Assembly: GCF_009827445.1 (NCBI RefSeq)
Contig: NZ_WTYI01000001.1
Location: 186,001 to 250,000 of the forward strand
Direction: 5' to 3'
Length of the DNA: 64,000 nucleotides
Origin: Qipengyuania aquimaris
GTDB taxonomy: Bacteria; Pseudomonadota; Alphaproteobacteria; Sphingomonadales; Sphingomonadaceae
In this document: positions 1 to 7,365 of the stretch, in pieces
Layout: each line of letters opens with the position of its first letter
Position numbering within the stretch: position 1 is the first letter of the stretch
The notes under the pieces: model-generated
The model's input: the letters and a program-made list of their open reading frames with translations, nothing else
What the model was told of the DNA's origin: nothing
Databases searched by the model: none
Made by a program: the position numbers and the translations under genes

Positions 1-1189
1 GGGGCGGATTGGCCTCCAGCGCATCGTCGAACCAGCGGTTGAGTGCTGCTGTGGGCACACGGCGGCTCCATGCCTCGCGGATTTCGAAGGCTGCCGACAG
101 CATGGTGTCGAGGCCCTTGCCGGTCTTGGCCGACACGGCGAAGAGCGGCACGCCGCGCACCTGCGAGAGGCCCTCGTTCAGTGCCTCGCGAATTCCGTTG
201 AACAGGGAGCTGGCGTTTTCCGCGATGTCCCATTTGTTGATCGCGACCATCAGTGCGCGACCTTCTTCCAGCGCCTGGCTCGCGATCTTGAGATCCTGGT
301 GTTCGAGTCCCTGCGTCGCATCGAGCAGGAGAACGACAACTTCGGCGAAGTCGATGGCGCGCTTGGCATCTGCGACGGACATTTTCTCGATCTTGTCCGT
401 CACGCGGGCACGCTTGCGCATACCGGCGGTATCGATGAGCCTTATTTCGCGGGTCTCGTTCGCCTTGGGGTCGAACCATTCCCAATCGACCGCGATCGAA
501 TCGCGGGTGATGCCTGCTTCCGGACCCGTCAGCAGTCGATCTTCGCCGAGCAGCCGGTTGATCAGGGTGGATTTACCTGCATTCGGCCTGCCCACGATGG
601 CGAGCTTGAGAGGCCCGGCAGGGGCGTTTTCATCATCGCCTTCGAGGGATGCGGCTTCTTCTGCCGCCTCAGCCTCTTCCGACTTGGAACCGATGATAGG
701 CCAGAGACCGCCGAACAGGTCGGCGATACCTTCGCCGTGTTCTGCCGAGACGCCGAGCGGCTCGCCGAGGCCGAGCGAGTAGCTTTCGTAGATGCCAGCC
801 TCTGCCGCCTTGCCTTCAGCCTTGTTGGCCACCAGGACGACCGGCACTTCCTGCTCGCGCAGCCAGCGGGCGATTTCTTCGTCCAGCGGAGTGATCCCGG
901 CGCGCGCATCGATGACGAACAGCGCCGCGTCTGCGCCTTCGAGGCTGACTTCGGTCTGCTTGCGCATCCGGCCGGGCAGCGTGGCGTCGTCCTCGTCTTC
1001 CCACCCTGCGGTATCGACGACCGTGAACTGGAGTCCGGCAATCTCGGCGTCGCCCATCCGGCGATCGCGCGTGACGCCGGGCTGGTCGTCGACCAGGGCA
1101 AGTTTCTTGCCGATCAGCCGGTTGAACAGGGTCGATTTGCCGACATTGGGTCGGCCAATAATGATTACGGTGGGTTTGGTGGCGTTCAT
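1..1189 (-). CDS. der: GTPase Der (EngA), C-terminus cut by window edge
   Basis: Ribosome-assembly GTPase acting in 50S subunit maturation. The 396 visible codons contain two tandem G domains. The first P-loop, GRPNVGKST, is at about residues 12-20 with a DTAGW switch II. The second P-loop, GRPNAGKST, has a DTAG switch and an NKWD specificity motif. Together these are diagnostic of Der. The sequence reaches the start of the KH-like C-terminal domain (LNRWFDDALEANPP) and then leaves the window, so about 60 residues are missing compared with the usual length of about 455. The ATG start at 1189 gives the standard N-terminus. The CHAP gene on the other strand is divergent. Confidence 0.97.
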   Translation of the reverse strand, partial: MNATKPTVIIIGRPNVGKSTLFNRLIGKKLALVDDQPGVTRDRRMGDAEIAGLQFTVVDTAGWEDEDDATLPGRMRKQTEVSLEGADAALFVIDARAGITPLDEEIARWLREQEVPVVLVANKAEGKAAEAGIYESYSLGLGEPLGVSAEHGEGIADLFGGLWPIIGSKSEEAEAAEEAASLEGDDENAPAGPLKLAIVGRPNAGKSTLINRLLGEDRLLTGPEAGITRDSIAVDWEWFDPKANETREIRLIDTAGMRKRARVTDKIEKMSVADAKRAIDFAEVVVLLLDATQGLEHQDLKIASQALEEGRALMVAINKWDIAENASSLFNGIREALNEGLSQVRGVPLFAVSAKTGKGLDTMLSAAFEIREAWSRRVPTAALNRWFDDALEANPP

Positions 1190-1277
1190 TCTGCGCGGCA
1201 AGTGGCGTTTTGCGGGCGCTATGGCAAGGAAAAGGCGCTTAGGCAGGTATTAACCATGGCGCGCTATCCGTTACGTC

Positions 1278-1856
1278 ATGGGTACGAAAAGGATCGCCGC
1301 AACGCTCTTTGTCGCCTGCCTCGCACAGGAGGCACCGGCGCTTGCGAACAGCGAAACCGCCGAGTTGAGCGCCTATATCCAGTGCGCTCCTTACGCCCGC
1401 GAAATCTCAGGTATTGAAATTTATGGCGATGCGCGGACCTGGTGGACCCAGGCGCAGGCTCGCTACGAAACGGGAACCCTCCCGCGAGAAGGCGCGGTCA
1501 TGACATTCCGCCCGCACCGCTCGATGCAGCTTGGCCATGTTGCCACGGTAAGCAAGGTGCTCGATTCGCGAAGGGTCCTGCTCGATCACGCCAATTGGTC
1601 GCCGATCGACGGCAAGCGGGGTCAGGTCGAGAAAGACGTTCTCGCCATCGACGTATCGCCCGACAACGACTGGAGCGAAGTGCGCGTCTGGTACGCGCCA
1701 ATCGCCGATCTCGGTAAAACGCCCTGGCCGATCGAAGGCTTCATCTACGCGGACAAGCGAAAGGCAGGCGAGAGCGCACCTCGTCCGCGCATAGCGACAG
1801 CACGTCCCGACCCTTCAAGGAATTTCCTGTCGGCTTTCGCCGAATACGCTGACTGA
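1278..1856 (+). CDS. secreted CHAP-domain amidohydrolase/peptidase
   Basis: A 192-aa protein with a short hydrophobic N-terminus ending near ALANS, probably a signal peptide, followed by one CHAP domain. The likely catalytic residues are visible: Cys36 in YIQCAPYAR, His87 in QLGHVATV and Asn106 in DHANW. CHAP proteins typically cleave peptidoglycan stem peptides or cross-bridges, so a periplasmic cell-wall role is inferred. There is no attached SH3 or PG-binding domain. It ends head-to-head with the next gene: both stop codons lie inside a 12-bp palindrome. Single-domain CHAP proteins of this type are common in sphingomonads, but their substrate is not evident from sequence. Confidence 0.85.
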   Translation: MGTKRIAATLFVACLAQEAPALANSETAELSAYIQCAPYAREISGIEIYGDARTWWTQAQARYETGTLPREGAVMTFRPHRSMQLGHVATVSKVLDSRRVLLDHANWSPIDGKRGQVEKDVLAIDVSPDNDWSEVRVWYAPIADLGKTPWPIEGFIYADKRKAGESAPRPRIATARPDPSRNFLSAFAEYAD

Positions 1857-2141
1857 TCAGTCGGCCTTGCGAACAGGCGCGTCGTCGCCGAGATCTTCGT
1901 ACCAGGCTTCGACCGGGCCGTTCAGCTTGAGCGTCAAGGGATTGCCCTTGCGGTCCAGCGTCTTTCCGGCCTGCACACGGACCCATCCGCCCGAGATCGA
2001 ATATTCCTCGATATCGGTGCGCTGACGGCCCTTGAAGCGGATGCCGACGCCGCGCTTGAGCACTTCGACGTCGAACTTGTCGCTCTTCGGATTGACCGAA
2101 AGCTGGTCGGGCGGGAGGTCGGTTTTGGTGTCTTCGCTCAT
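1857..2141 (-). CDS. DUF3297 family protein
   Basis: A 94-aa soluble protein with the conserved core of the DUF3297 family: GVGIRFKGRQRTDIEEYSIS, GWVRV and DRKGNPLTLKL. No catalytic residues are known for the family and no signal peptide is seen. It is compact and probably cytoplasmic. Its stop codon abuts that of the convergent CHAP gene. A function cannot be assigned from sequence. Confidence 0.85.
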   Translation of the reverse strand: MSEDTKTDLPPDQLSVNPKSDKFDVEVLKRGVGIRFKGRQRTDIEEYSISGGWVRVQAGKTLDRKGNPLTLKLNGPVEAWYEDLGDDAPVRKAD

Positions 2142-2195
2142 GGAGCGCGCCCCTAATCTGGCTTTGCCCGTGCTGCAAGGCCAATTAGCCCAGCG

Positions 2196-2441
2196 TCAGT
2201 CTGGCGGCATGACGGCGGCGTCCATCGCGATTTCGCCAGCGCCGTCTTTCCCGCCTTCCATCGCCGCGCCCATGCGCTTCTCTGCCTTTTTGTCCTGTCT
2301 ATCAGGCGCGCCCCGGTCCTGGAGCACATCGCCTTCGCGTTCCCCCTCTGCCGCCATTTCGCGTGCAGTCTTGGGATCGGCGTCGGGGTCGATCGCGGGT
2401 GGGGTTGCGGGAGGAATGGCCGGTTTGTCGTAATCACTCAT
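2196..2441 (-). CDS. small hydrophilic protein of unknown function
   Basis: An 81-aa protein rich in Asp, Lys, Ala and Met. It starts MSDYDKPAIPPATPP and has a charged middle section (REMAAEGEREGDVLQDRG). I chose the ATG at 2441 because an AAAGGAAA ribosome-binding site lies just upstream on this strand. A longer reading to 2498 lacks one. No membrane segment, signal peptide or known domain is recognised, and it looks intrinsically disordered. It lies between the DUF3297 gene and tRNA-Leu, on the same strand as DUF3297. Confidence 0.6.
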   Translation of the reverse strand: MSDYDKPAIPPATPPAIDPDADPKTAREMAAEGEREGDVLQDRGAPDRQDKKAEKRMGAAMEGGKDGAGEIAMDAAVMPPD

Positions 2442-2588
2442 GGGGATTTCCTTTCCCCTTGCGAACGAACCCGGTGTACAGGCTGTTCCTGCGTCCATCG
2501 CCGCGCTTGCCCTTTTCGCCCGACACGACTAGAGGCACGCGCCTATACGCGTGGCGTGCGCCGCTAACGCGCAGCTTCGTTCGGGTTA

Positions 2589-2673
2589 GCGGGCGTGGCG
2601 GAATTGGTAGACGCGCTGGTTTTAGGTACCAGTATCGAAAGATGTGGGGGTTCGAGTCCCTTCGCCCGCACCA
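2589..2673 (+). tRNA. tRNA-Leu (anticodon TAG)
   Basis: A complete 85-nt class II tRNA with CCA encoded. The acceptor arms are GCGGGCG (2589-2595) and CGCCCGC (2663-2669), discriminator A and CCA at 2671-2673. The anticodon stem CTGGT/ACCAG encloses loop TTTAGGT, giving anticodon TAG, which reads CUA leucine codons. A long variable arm (TATCGAAAGATG) and the GGTTCGAGTCC T-arm are present. It lies 68 bp upstream of tig. Confidence 0.98.
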
Positions 2674-2741
2674 ATCCGTCACGGACACGTTCAGCCTTCG
2701 CGCCTTATTAGACACTTGGAAAGTCACGAGTTCTCAAACCC

Positions 2742-4340
2742 ATGCAGATCAAAGAAACCGCCAACGACGGCCTGAAGCGCGCCTACACGATCACCCTGAC
2801 CGCCAAGGAAATCGACGGTCGTGTCGATGCCGAGGTCGCGAAGATCGCCCCGCAGGTAAAAATGCCCGGCTTCCGCCCCGGCAAGGTTCCCGCGAATCTC
2901 GTTCGCAAGATGCACGGAGAGCAGCTCCACGCGCAGTCGCTCAACGACATGATCCGCGAATCGGTCGACAAGGTGATGGCCGACAACGAACTGCGTCCTG
3001 CCATGCAGCCCAAGGTCGAACTGAACGAGGGTTATGAAGAAGGTAAGGACGCACAGATTTCGGTCGAACTCGAAATCCTGCCCGAAGTAGAAGCGCCGTC
3101 GACCGACGGTCTCGAAATCGAACGCCTGACCGTTCCGGTTTCCGACGAGCAGGTGATGGAATCCATCAAGACGCTCGCCGACAACAACAAGAGCTACAAG
3201 GACGCTGCCAAGTCCAAGAAGGCCGCCGACGGCGACCAGCTGATCATCGATTTCGTCGGCCGCGTCGACGGCGAGGAATTCGAAGGCGGCAAGGCCGAGA
3301 ACACCCCGCTCGTCCTGGGTTCGGGCATGTTCATCCCGGGCTTCGAAGAACAGCTCACCGGCTCCAAGACCGGCGACAAGAAGACCATCGAAGTCACCTT
3401 CCCCGAAGATTACCAGGCGCAGCACCTCGCCGGTAAGAAGGCCGAATTCGACGTCACCGTCCAGCAGGTGAAGGTCGAGGGCGAAACCAAGATCGATGAC
3501 GAGTTCGCGAAGAACTTCGGTCTCGACGGTCTCGACAAGCTTAAGGAACTGATGCGCGGCCAGCTCGAGCAGGAAACTGCCGGCCTCACCCGCACCCAGA
3601 TGAAGCGTTCGCTGCTCGACCAGCTTGCTTCGGGCCATGACTTCGCCGTGCCGCAGGGCATGGTCGATGCCGAGTTCGAGCAGATCTGGACCCAGCTCCA
3701 GCAGGAAGCCGCCCGTTCGGAAGATCCCGAAGCGATGCTGAGGGAAATCGAAGCCGAAAAGGACGACTACCGCTCGATCGCCGAACGCCGTGTGCGCCTC
3801 GGCCTGCTGCTGTCGGAAATCGGCCAGCAGAACAACGTTCAGGTCACGCCGAACGAGATGAGCATGCTCATCCAGCAGGCTGCCCAGCAGTACCGCGCGG
3901 AAGATCGTGAGCGGTTCATCCAGTACGTCCAGTCCGAACCGATGGCTGCCGCCCAGCTGCGTGCGCCGCTCTATGAAGACAAGGTCGTCGACTTCCTCTT
4001 CGACAAGGCCGAGATCACCGAACGCGAAGTGACGCGCGAGGAACTCGAAGCCGCGATCGAGGCGGACGAAAGTGAAGAAGCGGCGAAGCCGAAGAAGAAG
4101 GCTGCGGCGAAGAAGAAGGCGCCGGCCAAGAAGGCTCCGGCCAAGAAAGCTGCAGCGAAGAAGGACAAGAAGGCTGACGAAAAGCCTGCGGCGAAAAAGG
4201 CTGCTGCAAAGAAGGCTCCGGCCAAGAAAGCTGCTGCCAAGAAGGATGAGGGCGAGAAGAAAGCCCCCTCCAAGAAGGCCGCTGCCAAAAAGTCTGCCGC
4301 CAAGAAGGCTCCGGCCAAGAAGGCTGCAGCAAAGAAATAA
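2742..4340 (+). CDS. tig: trigger factor with a histone-H1-like Lys/Ala/Pro tail
   Basis: Ribosome-bound chaperone and peptidyl-prolyl isomerase. The N-terminal ribosome-binding domain carries the signature GFRPGKVPANL (residues about 42-55). The FKBP-type PPIase domain lies at roughly residues 155-245 and the helical chaperone arms follow. At 532 aa it is about 85-100 residues longer than a typical trigger factor. The excess is a C-terminal tail from about residue 447 made almost only of Lys, Ala and Pro (AAKK, APAKK repeats), resembling bacterial histone-H1-like proteins. The coding phase is intact through the tail and ends in TAA, followed by a strong terminator. clpP and clpX, usually adjacent, lie 5 kb downstream. 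Confidence 0.97.
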   Translation: MQIKETANDGLKRAYTITLTAKEIDGRVDAEVAKIAPQVKMPGFRPGKVPANLVRKMHGEQLHAQSLNDMIRESVDKVMADNELRPAMQPKVELNEGYEEGKDAQISVELEILPEVEAPSTDGLEIERLTVPVSDEQVMESIKTLADNNKSYKDAAKSKKAADGDQLIIDFVGRVDGEEFEGGKAENTPLVLGSGMFIPGFEEQLTGSKTGDKKTIEVTFPEDYQAQHLAGKKAEFDVTVQQVKVEGETKIDDEFAKNFGLDGLDKLKELMRGQLEQETAGLTRTQMKRSLLDQLASGHDFAVPQGMVDAEFEQIWTQLQQEAARSEDPEAMLREIEAEKDDYRSIAERRVRLGLLLSEIGQQNNVQVTPNEMSMLIQQAAQQYRAEDRERFIQYVQSEPMAAAQLRAPLYEDKVVDFLFDKAEITEREVTREELEAAIEADESEEAAKPKKKAAAKKKAPAKKAPAKKAAAKKDKKADEKPAAKKAAAKKAPAKKAAAKKDEGEKKAPSKKAAAKKSAAKKAPAKKAAAKK

Positions 4341-4365
4341 GCTCAATAGCTTGAGCAGATTTAAG

Positions 4366-4396
4366 GGGCGGCGGGAGCGATCCTGCCGCCCTTTTT
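4366..4396 (+). terminator. rho-independent terminator of tig
   Basis: Stem GGGCGGCGGGA (4366-4376) pairs with TCCTGCCGCCC (4381-4391) with one mismatch and a 4-nt loop, followed by a run of five T. A smaller hairpin, GCTCAA/TTGAGC, sits between the stop codon and this stem. It separates tig from the convergent antiporter gene. Confidence 0.85.
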
Positions 4397-4409
4397 CTTT
4401 GCCTGAATA

Positions 4410-5777
4410 TCATAGGGGCTTCTTCACCTTTTCCACCGAGAGCGGGGTGTCGTCGGGGCTAAGGCAGTCGATGTTGTCTTCCTGCCCTTCGTGAATGTGG
4501 GCCCGCTTGTTCTCCACGTGCCGGATCAGCGGACCGGCCAGCACGCCGTGTACGACGACCGAGACAAGGATAATAAAGCTCGCTGTCGCCCACAAAAGGT
4601 CCAACCCTTCGAAATCGGCGTGGTTCTGCCCGTAGGCGAGGTAATAAATCGACCCCATGCCGCGCACGCCCAGGAACGCGACGGCGAACTTCCCCACCAG
4701 CGGCAGGTCGCAATTCGCCTCGGCCAGAAGGCCTGCAAGCGGACGGATCACGAAGATCAACGCGAGGCCGACTAGGGCTGCAGGCCATGTCAGCGCATCC
4801 AGCACGCCGCTCGCCAGCATTGCACCGAAGCTGAAGAGCACGGCGACGAGCACGATCTGTTCGATCTGATCGATAAAGTGGTGGCTGAGCTTGTGATACC
4901 GGCTGCGATTTTCGCGCTGGCGGGCGGTCACAGCGCCAACGAAGACGGCAATGAAACCGTACCCTTCGACCATTTCCGCAAGCCCGTAGCCGAGGAGGAG
5001 GGTGCCGAGAACGATCAGGCCCTCGCTGGTCGAATATTTTGGGTGCTTGGCGACGTCCCCATCTTCTTCCACGTCTTCCATCTTGGCGTCAGCTTCGCGT
5101 TCGAACACGTACCAAGCACCGGCGCGCCCTACGATCCAGCCCATGGCAACGCCCGCGACAATCCGCCAGACCAGGTCCAGCGCAACCCATTCCAGGGTCC
5201 AGGCGCCCAGAGACGTCATCCCCACCGCCGCAATAGCGAGATAGGTAAAGGGAAATGCGAGGCCGTCGTTGAGGCCCGCCTCGACAGTCAGCGAAAAGCG
5301 CACGTCGTGTCGCTCGTTCTCGCCGGGAGGGCCCACTTGCACGCTGCGCGCGAGCACAGGGTCAGTCGGCGCCATCGCCGCGCCGAGAAGCAGGGCCGAT
5401 GCAGGTGCGAGGCCCAGAGCCCACCAGCCAAGCAGCGATACGGCGAGGATGGTCAGTGGCATGGCGATGAGCAGGAGCGGCCAGATCTGCCTCCAGTTCT
5501 TCCAGTTCGCGGGCCTATCGATCGCGATGCCTGCAGCCATCAGTGATGCGATAACGATGAATTCGGTCACATACTCCAACGCCACGGCATCGAAGCCGTC
5601 GACGGTCGGATTGATATGCGGCAAGCCCAGAGGCAGCGAGAATAGGAGATAACCCGCTGCGACATAGACGATAGGCAGCGAGAGCCAGAACCGCGCCAGC
5701 CATTTTTCGAGCGATACAGCCAGGATGAGGCCGAGCCCGAAGATGACGAACATGAAAATGCGCGGATCAAATTCCAT
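4410..5777 (-). CDS. CPA1-type cation:proton antiporter (NhaP-like)
   Basis: A 455-aa inner-membrane protein with about 12 hydrophobic helices. Two conserved CPA1 features are visible: the APTDPVLAR segment and EAGLNDGLAFP, whose Asn-Asp pair forms the ion-binding site in the family. A charged cytoplasmic loop with many Asp and Glu (EREADAKMEDVEEDGD) splits the two halves. It probably exchanges Na+ or K+ for protons. It starts 6 bp after the amidase stop codon, so the two are probably cotranscribed. Ion specificity cannot be read from sequence. Confidence 0.88.
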   Translation of the reverse strand: MEFDPRIFMFVIFGLGLILAVSLEKWLARFWLSLPIVYVAAGYLLFSLPLGLPHINPTVDGFDAVALEYVTEFIVIASLMAAGIAIDRPANWKNWRQIWPLLLIAMPLTILAVSLLGWWALGLAPASALLLGAAMAPTDPVLARSVQVGPPGENERHDVRFSLTVEAGLNDGLAFPFTYLAIAAVGMTSLGAWTLEWVALDLVWRIVAGVAMGWIVGRAGAWYVFEREADAKMEDVEEDGDVAKHPKYSTSEGLIVLGTLLLGYGLAEMVEGYGFIAVFVGAVTARQRENRSRYHKLSHHFIDQIEQIVLVAVLFSFGAMLASGVLDALTWPAALVGLALIFVIRPLAGLLAEANCDLPLVGKFAVAFLGVRGMGSIYYLAYGQNHADFEGLDLLWATASFIILVSVVVHGVLAGPLIRHVENKRAHIHEGQEDNIDCLSPDDTPLSVEKVKKPL

Positions 5778-5783
5778 GTCTTA

Positions 5784-7325
5784 CTACTGCTCGGCGCTGC
5801 TATCGGGTTCCCACCTGCGGAAAGATGGCTCCGGTATCTGGGCGCTGCGGACGGCTTCGTATCCTGCGCCAAGCTGAAGCACCTCGAAGTCCCGCCACTT
5901 CGCGCCGTAGAAGCTGATGCCGACGGGAAGGCGTTCGATCGCTCCCATGGGTACGGTCAGGTGGGGGTAGCCGGCGATGGCCGCGGGGGATCCGAAGCCG
6001 ATGCTTCCGTTGAAATTGTCCCCGTTCACGAGATCGCTCGTCCAGGAAGGACCGCGCGTGGGCGCGACGAGGAATTCAACGTCGTGCTGTGCCAGCAGCG
6101 CGTCCAGCGTCTCTTCCCCTGCGATCCTGACCGCATTCTCGCGCGCTTTTTCATAGGCTTCGCGGTCGGTCGTCGTCTCCGCCAACTCGAAGAGTCCCTG
6201 ACCGAACCAGCGCATCTCCTCGCCCGCGTTGAACTTGTTGAAGGCGATCACTTCGGCGAGCGTGCGCGGCAAGTCTTCGCCCGGCAGGCTGGCGAGGTAC
6301 TTGCCCATCTCTTCGCGCAATTCGAACATCAGCACGGTGAAGCTGTCTTCGTACATCTGCCCGTTCACATCGAATTCGATGTCGACCAGCACCGCACCAG
6401 CATTTTCCAGGTCGGACAGGGCCTGTTCGAAGACTTCGGCAACATCGGCGCGATTTCCGATCTGCTTGCGCATCACACCGATCCGCTTCCCGGCAAGCGA
6501 GAAATCCGTCAGCCCGTTGAAATAGTCAGCCCTGCGCGGCACGCCGACAGTGGCTTCATCGGCGGCGTCTTCGCCTGCGATAGCAGAAAGCAGGAGCGCG
6601 GCATCAGCAACCGTGCGGGTCATCGGCCCGGCAGTGTCCTGCGTGCTGGAAATCGGCACAACGTGTGTCCGGCTGACGAGGCCGACGCTCGGCTTGAAAC
6701 CGACAATACCGTTGATGCTGGCCGGGCAGGTGATGGAGCCGTTCGTCTCCGTCCCGATCGCCGCCCAGGCAAGCCCGGCCGCCACCGCCGATCCGCTTCC
6801 GGAGGATGATCCGCAGCTATTGCGGTCGATGGCGTGCGGGTTGCGGGTCAGGCCGCCGACGGCGCTCCATCCGCTGGTCGAGGAATCGTCCCGGATATTG
6901 GCCCATTCGGACAGGTTCGTCTTGCCGAGCACCAGCCCGCCTGCGCGCCGCAAGTTCGCGATAAGCGGTGCGTCGCGTCCGGTCATGTTGTCGATCAGGG
7001 CAAGACTACCCGCTGTCGTGGGCCATTCGCGGGTTTCGATATTGTCTTTCACCAGCACGGTTCGCGCCGCAAGCAGGCTGGCCGCATTGATGGCCTGTGC
7101 TTCGTGGCCTGGATCGGGGTCGTAGGCGATGACGGCGTTGAGCGTCGGTCCGGCATCGTCGAGCGCGGCAATCCTCTGCGCATAAAGCCGCGCCGTCTCT
7201 GCCGCGTCGGGAGTACGCTCCGACACATCCATCTGCTCATTGGCAGGAGGCGTCGCGACCCCCTGTGCTGCGAGCGGGGTGGCAAATGCGAACAGCGCAG
7301 CGGCGCTAAGGAGGCGAGGCGTCAT
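5784..7325 (-). CDS. secreted amidase-signature family hydrolase
   Basis: A 513-aa enzyme with a signal peptide (cleavage near residue 20, after PLAA). It shows the amidase-signature catalytic triad: Lys93 in VLVKDN, cis-Ser173 in the serine-rich loop CGSSSGSGSA, and nucleophile Ser197 in TETNGSI. The 24-residue Ser-Ser spacing matches the family. The glycine-rich loop is more serine-rich than usual. It probably hydrolyses an amide in the periplasm; the substrate is unknown. It is upstream of, and nearly contiguous with, the antiporter gene, and 40 bp downstream of a TonB receptor on the same strand, which suggests uptake and hydrolysis of an imported compound (inference). Confidence 0.93.
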   Translation of the reverse strand: MTPRLLSAAALFAFATPLAAQGVATPPANEQMDVSERTPDAAETARLYAQRIAALDDAGPTLNAVIAYDPDPGHEAQAINAASLLAARTVLVKDNIETREWPTTAGSLALIDNMTGRDAPLIANLRRAGGLVLGKTNLSEWANIRDDSSTSGWSAVGGLTRNPHAIDRNSCGSSSGSGSAVAAGLAWAAIGTETNGSITCPASINGIVGFKPSVGLVSRTHVVPISSTQDTAGPMTRTVADAALLLSAIAGEDAADEATVGVPRRADYFNGLTDFSLAGKRIGVMRKQIGNRADVAEVFEQALSDLENAGAVLVDIEFDVNGQMYEDSFTVLMFELREEMGKYLASLPGEDLPRTLAEVIAFNKFNAGEEMRWFGQGLFELAETTTDREAYEKARENAVRIAGEETLDALLAQHDVEFLVAPTRGPSWTSDLVNGDNFNGSIGFGSPAAIAGYPHLTVPMGAIERLPVGISFYGAKWRDFEVLQLGAGYEAVRSAQIPEPSFRRWEPDSSAEQ

Positions 7326-7365
7326 GACGCCTTCCTGCCACAGCCATCAGGCTTTGCAAATCGGG

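Noticed and set aside
2724..4346. A 540-aa reading frame antisense to tig
   Set aside because: It mirrors the GC-biased codon pattern of tig and has Leu/Phe/Arg-rich shadow composition; tig is certain on the other strand.
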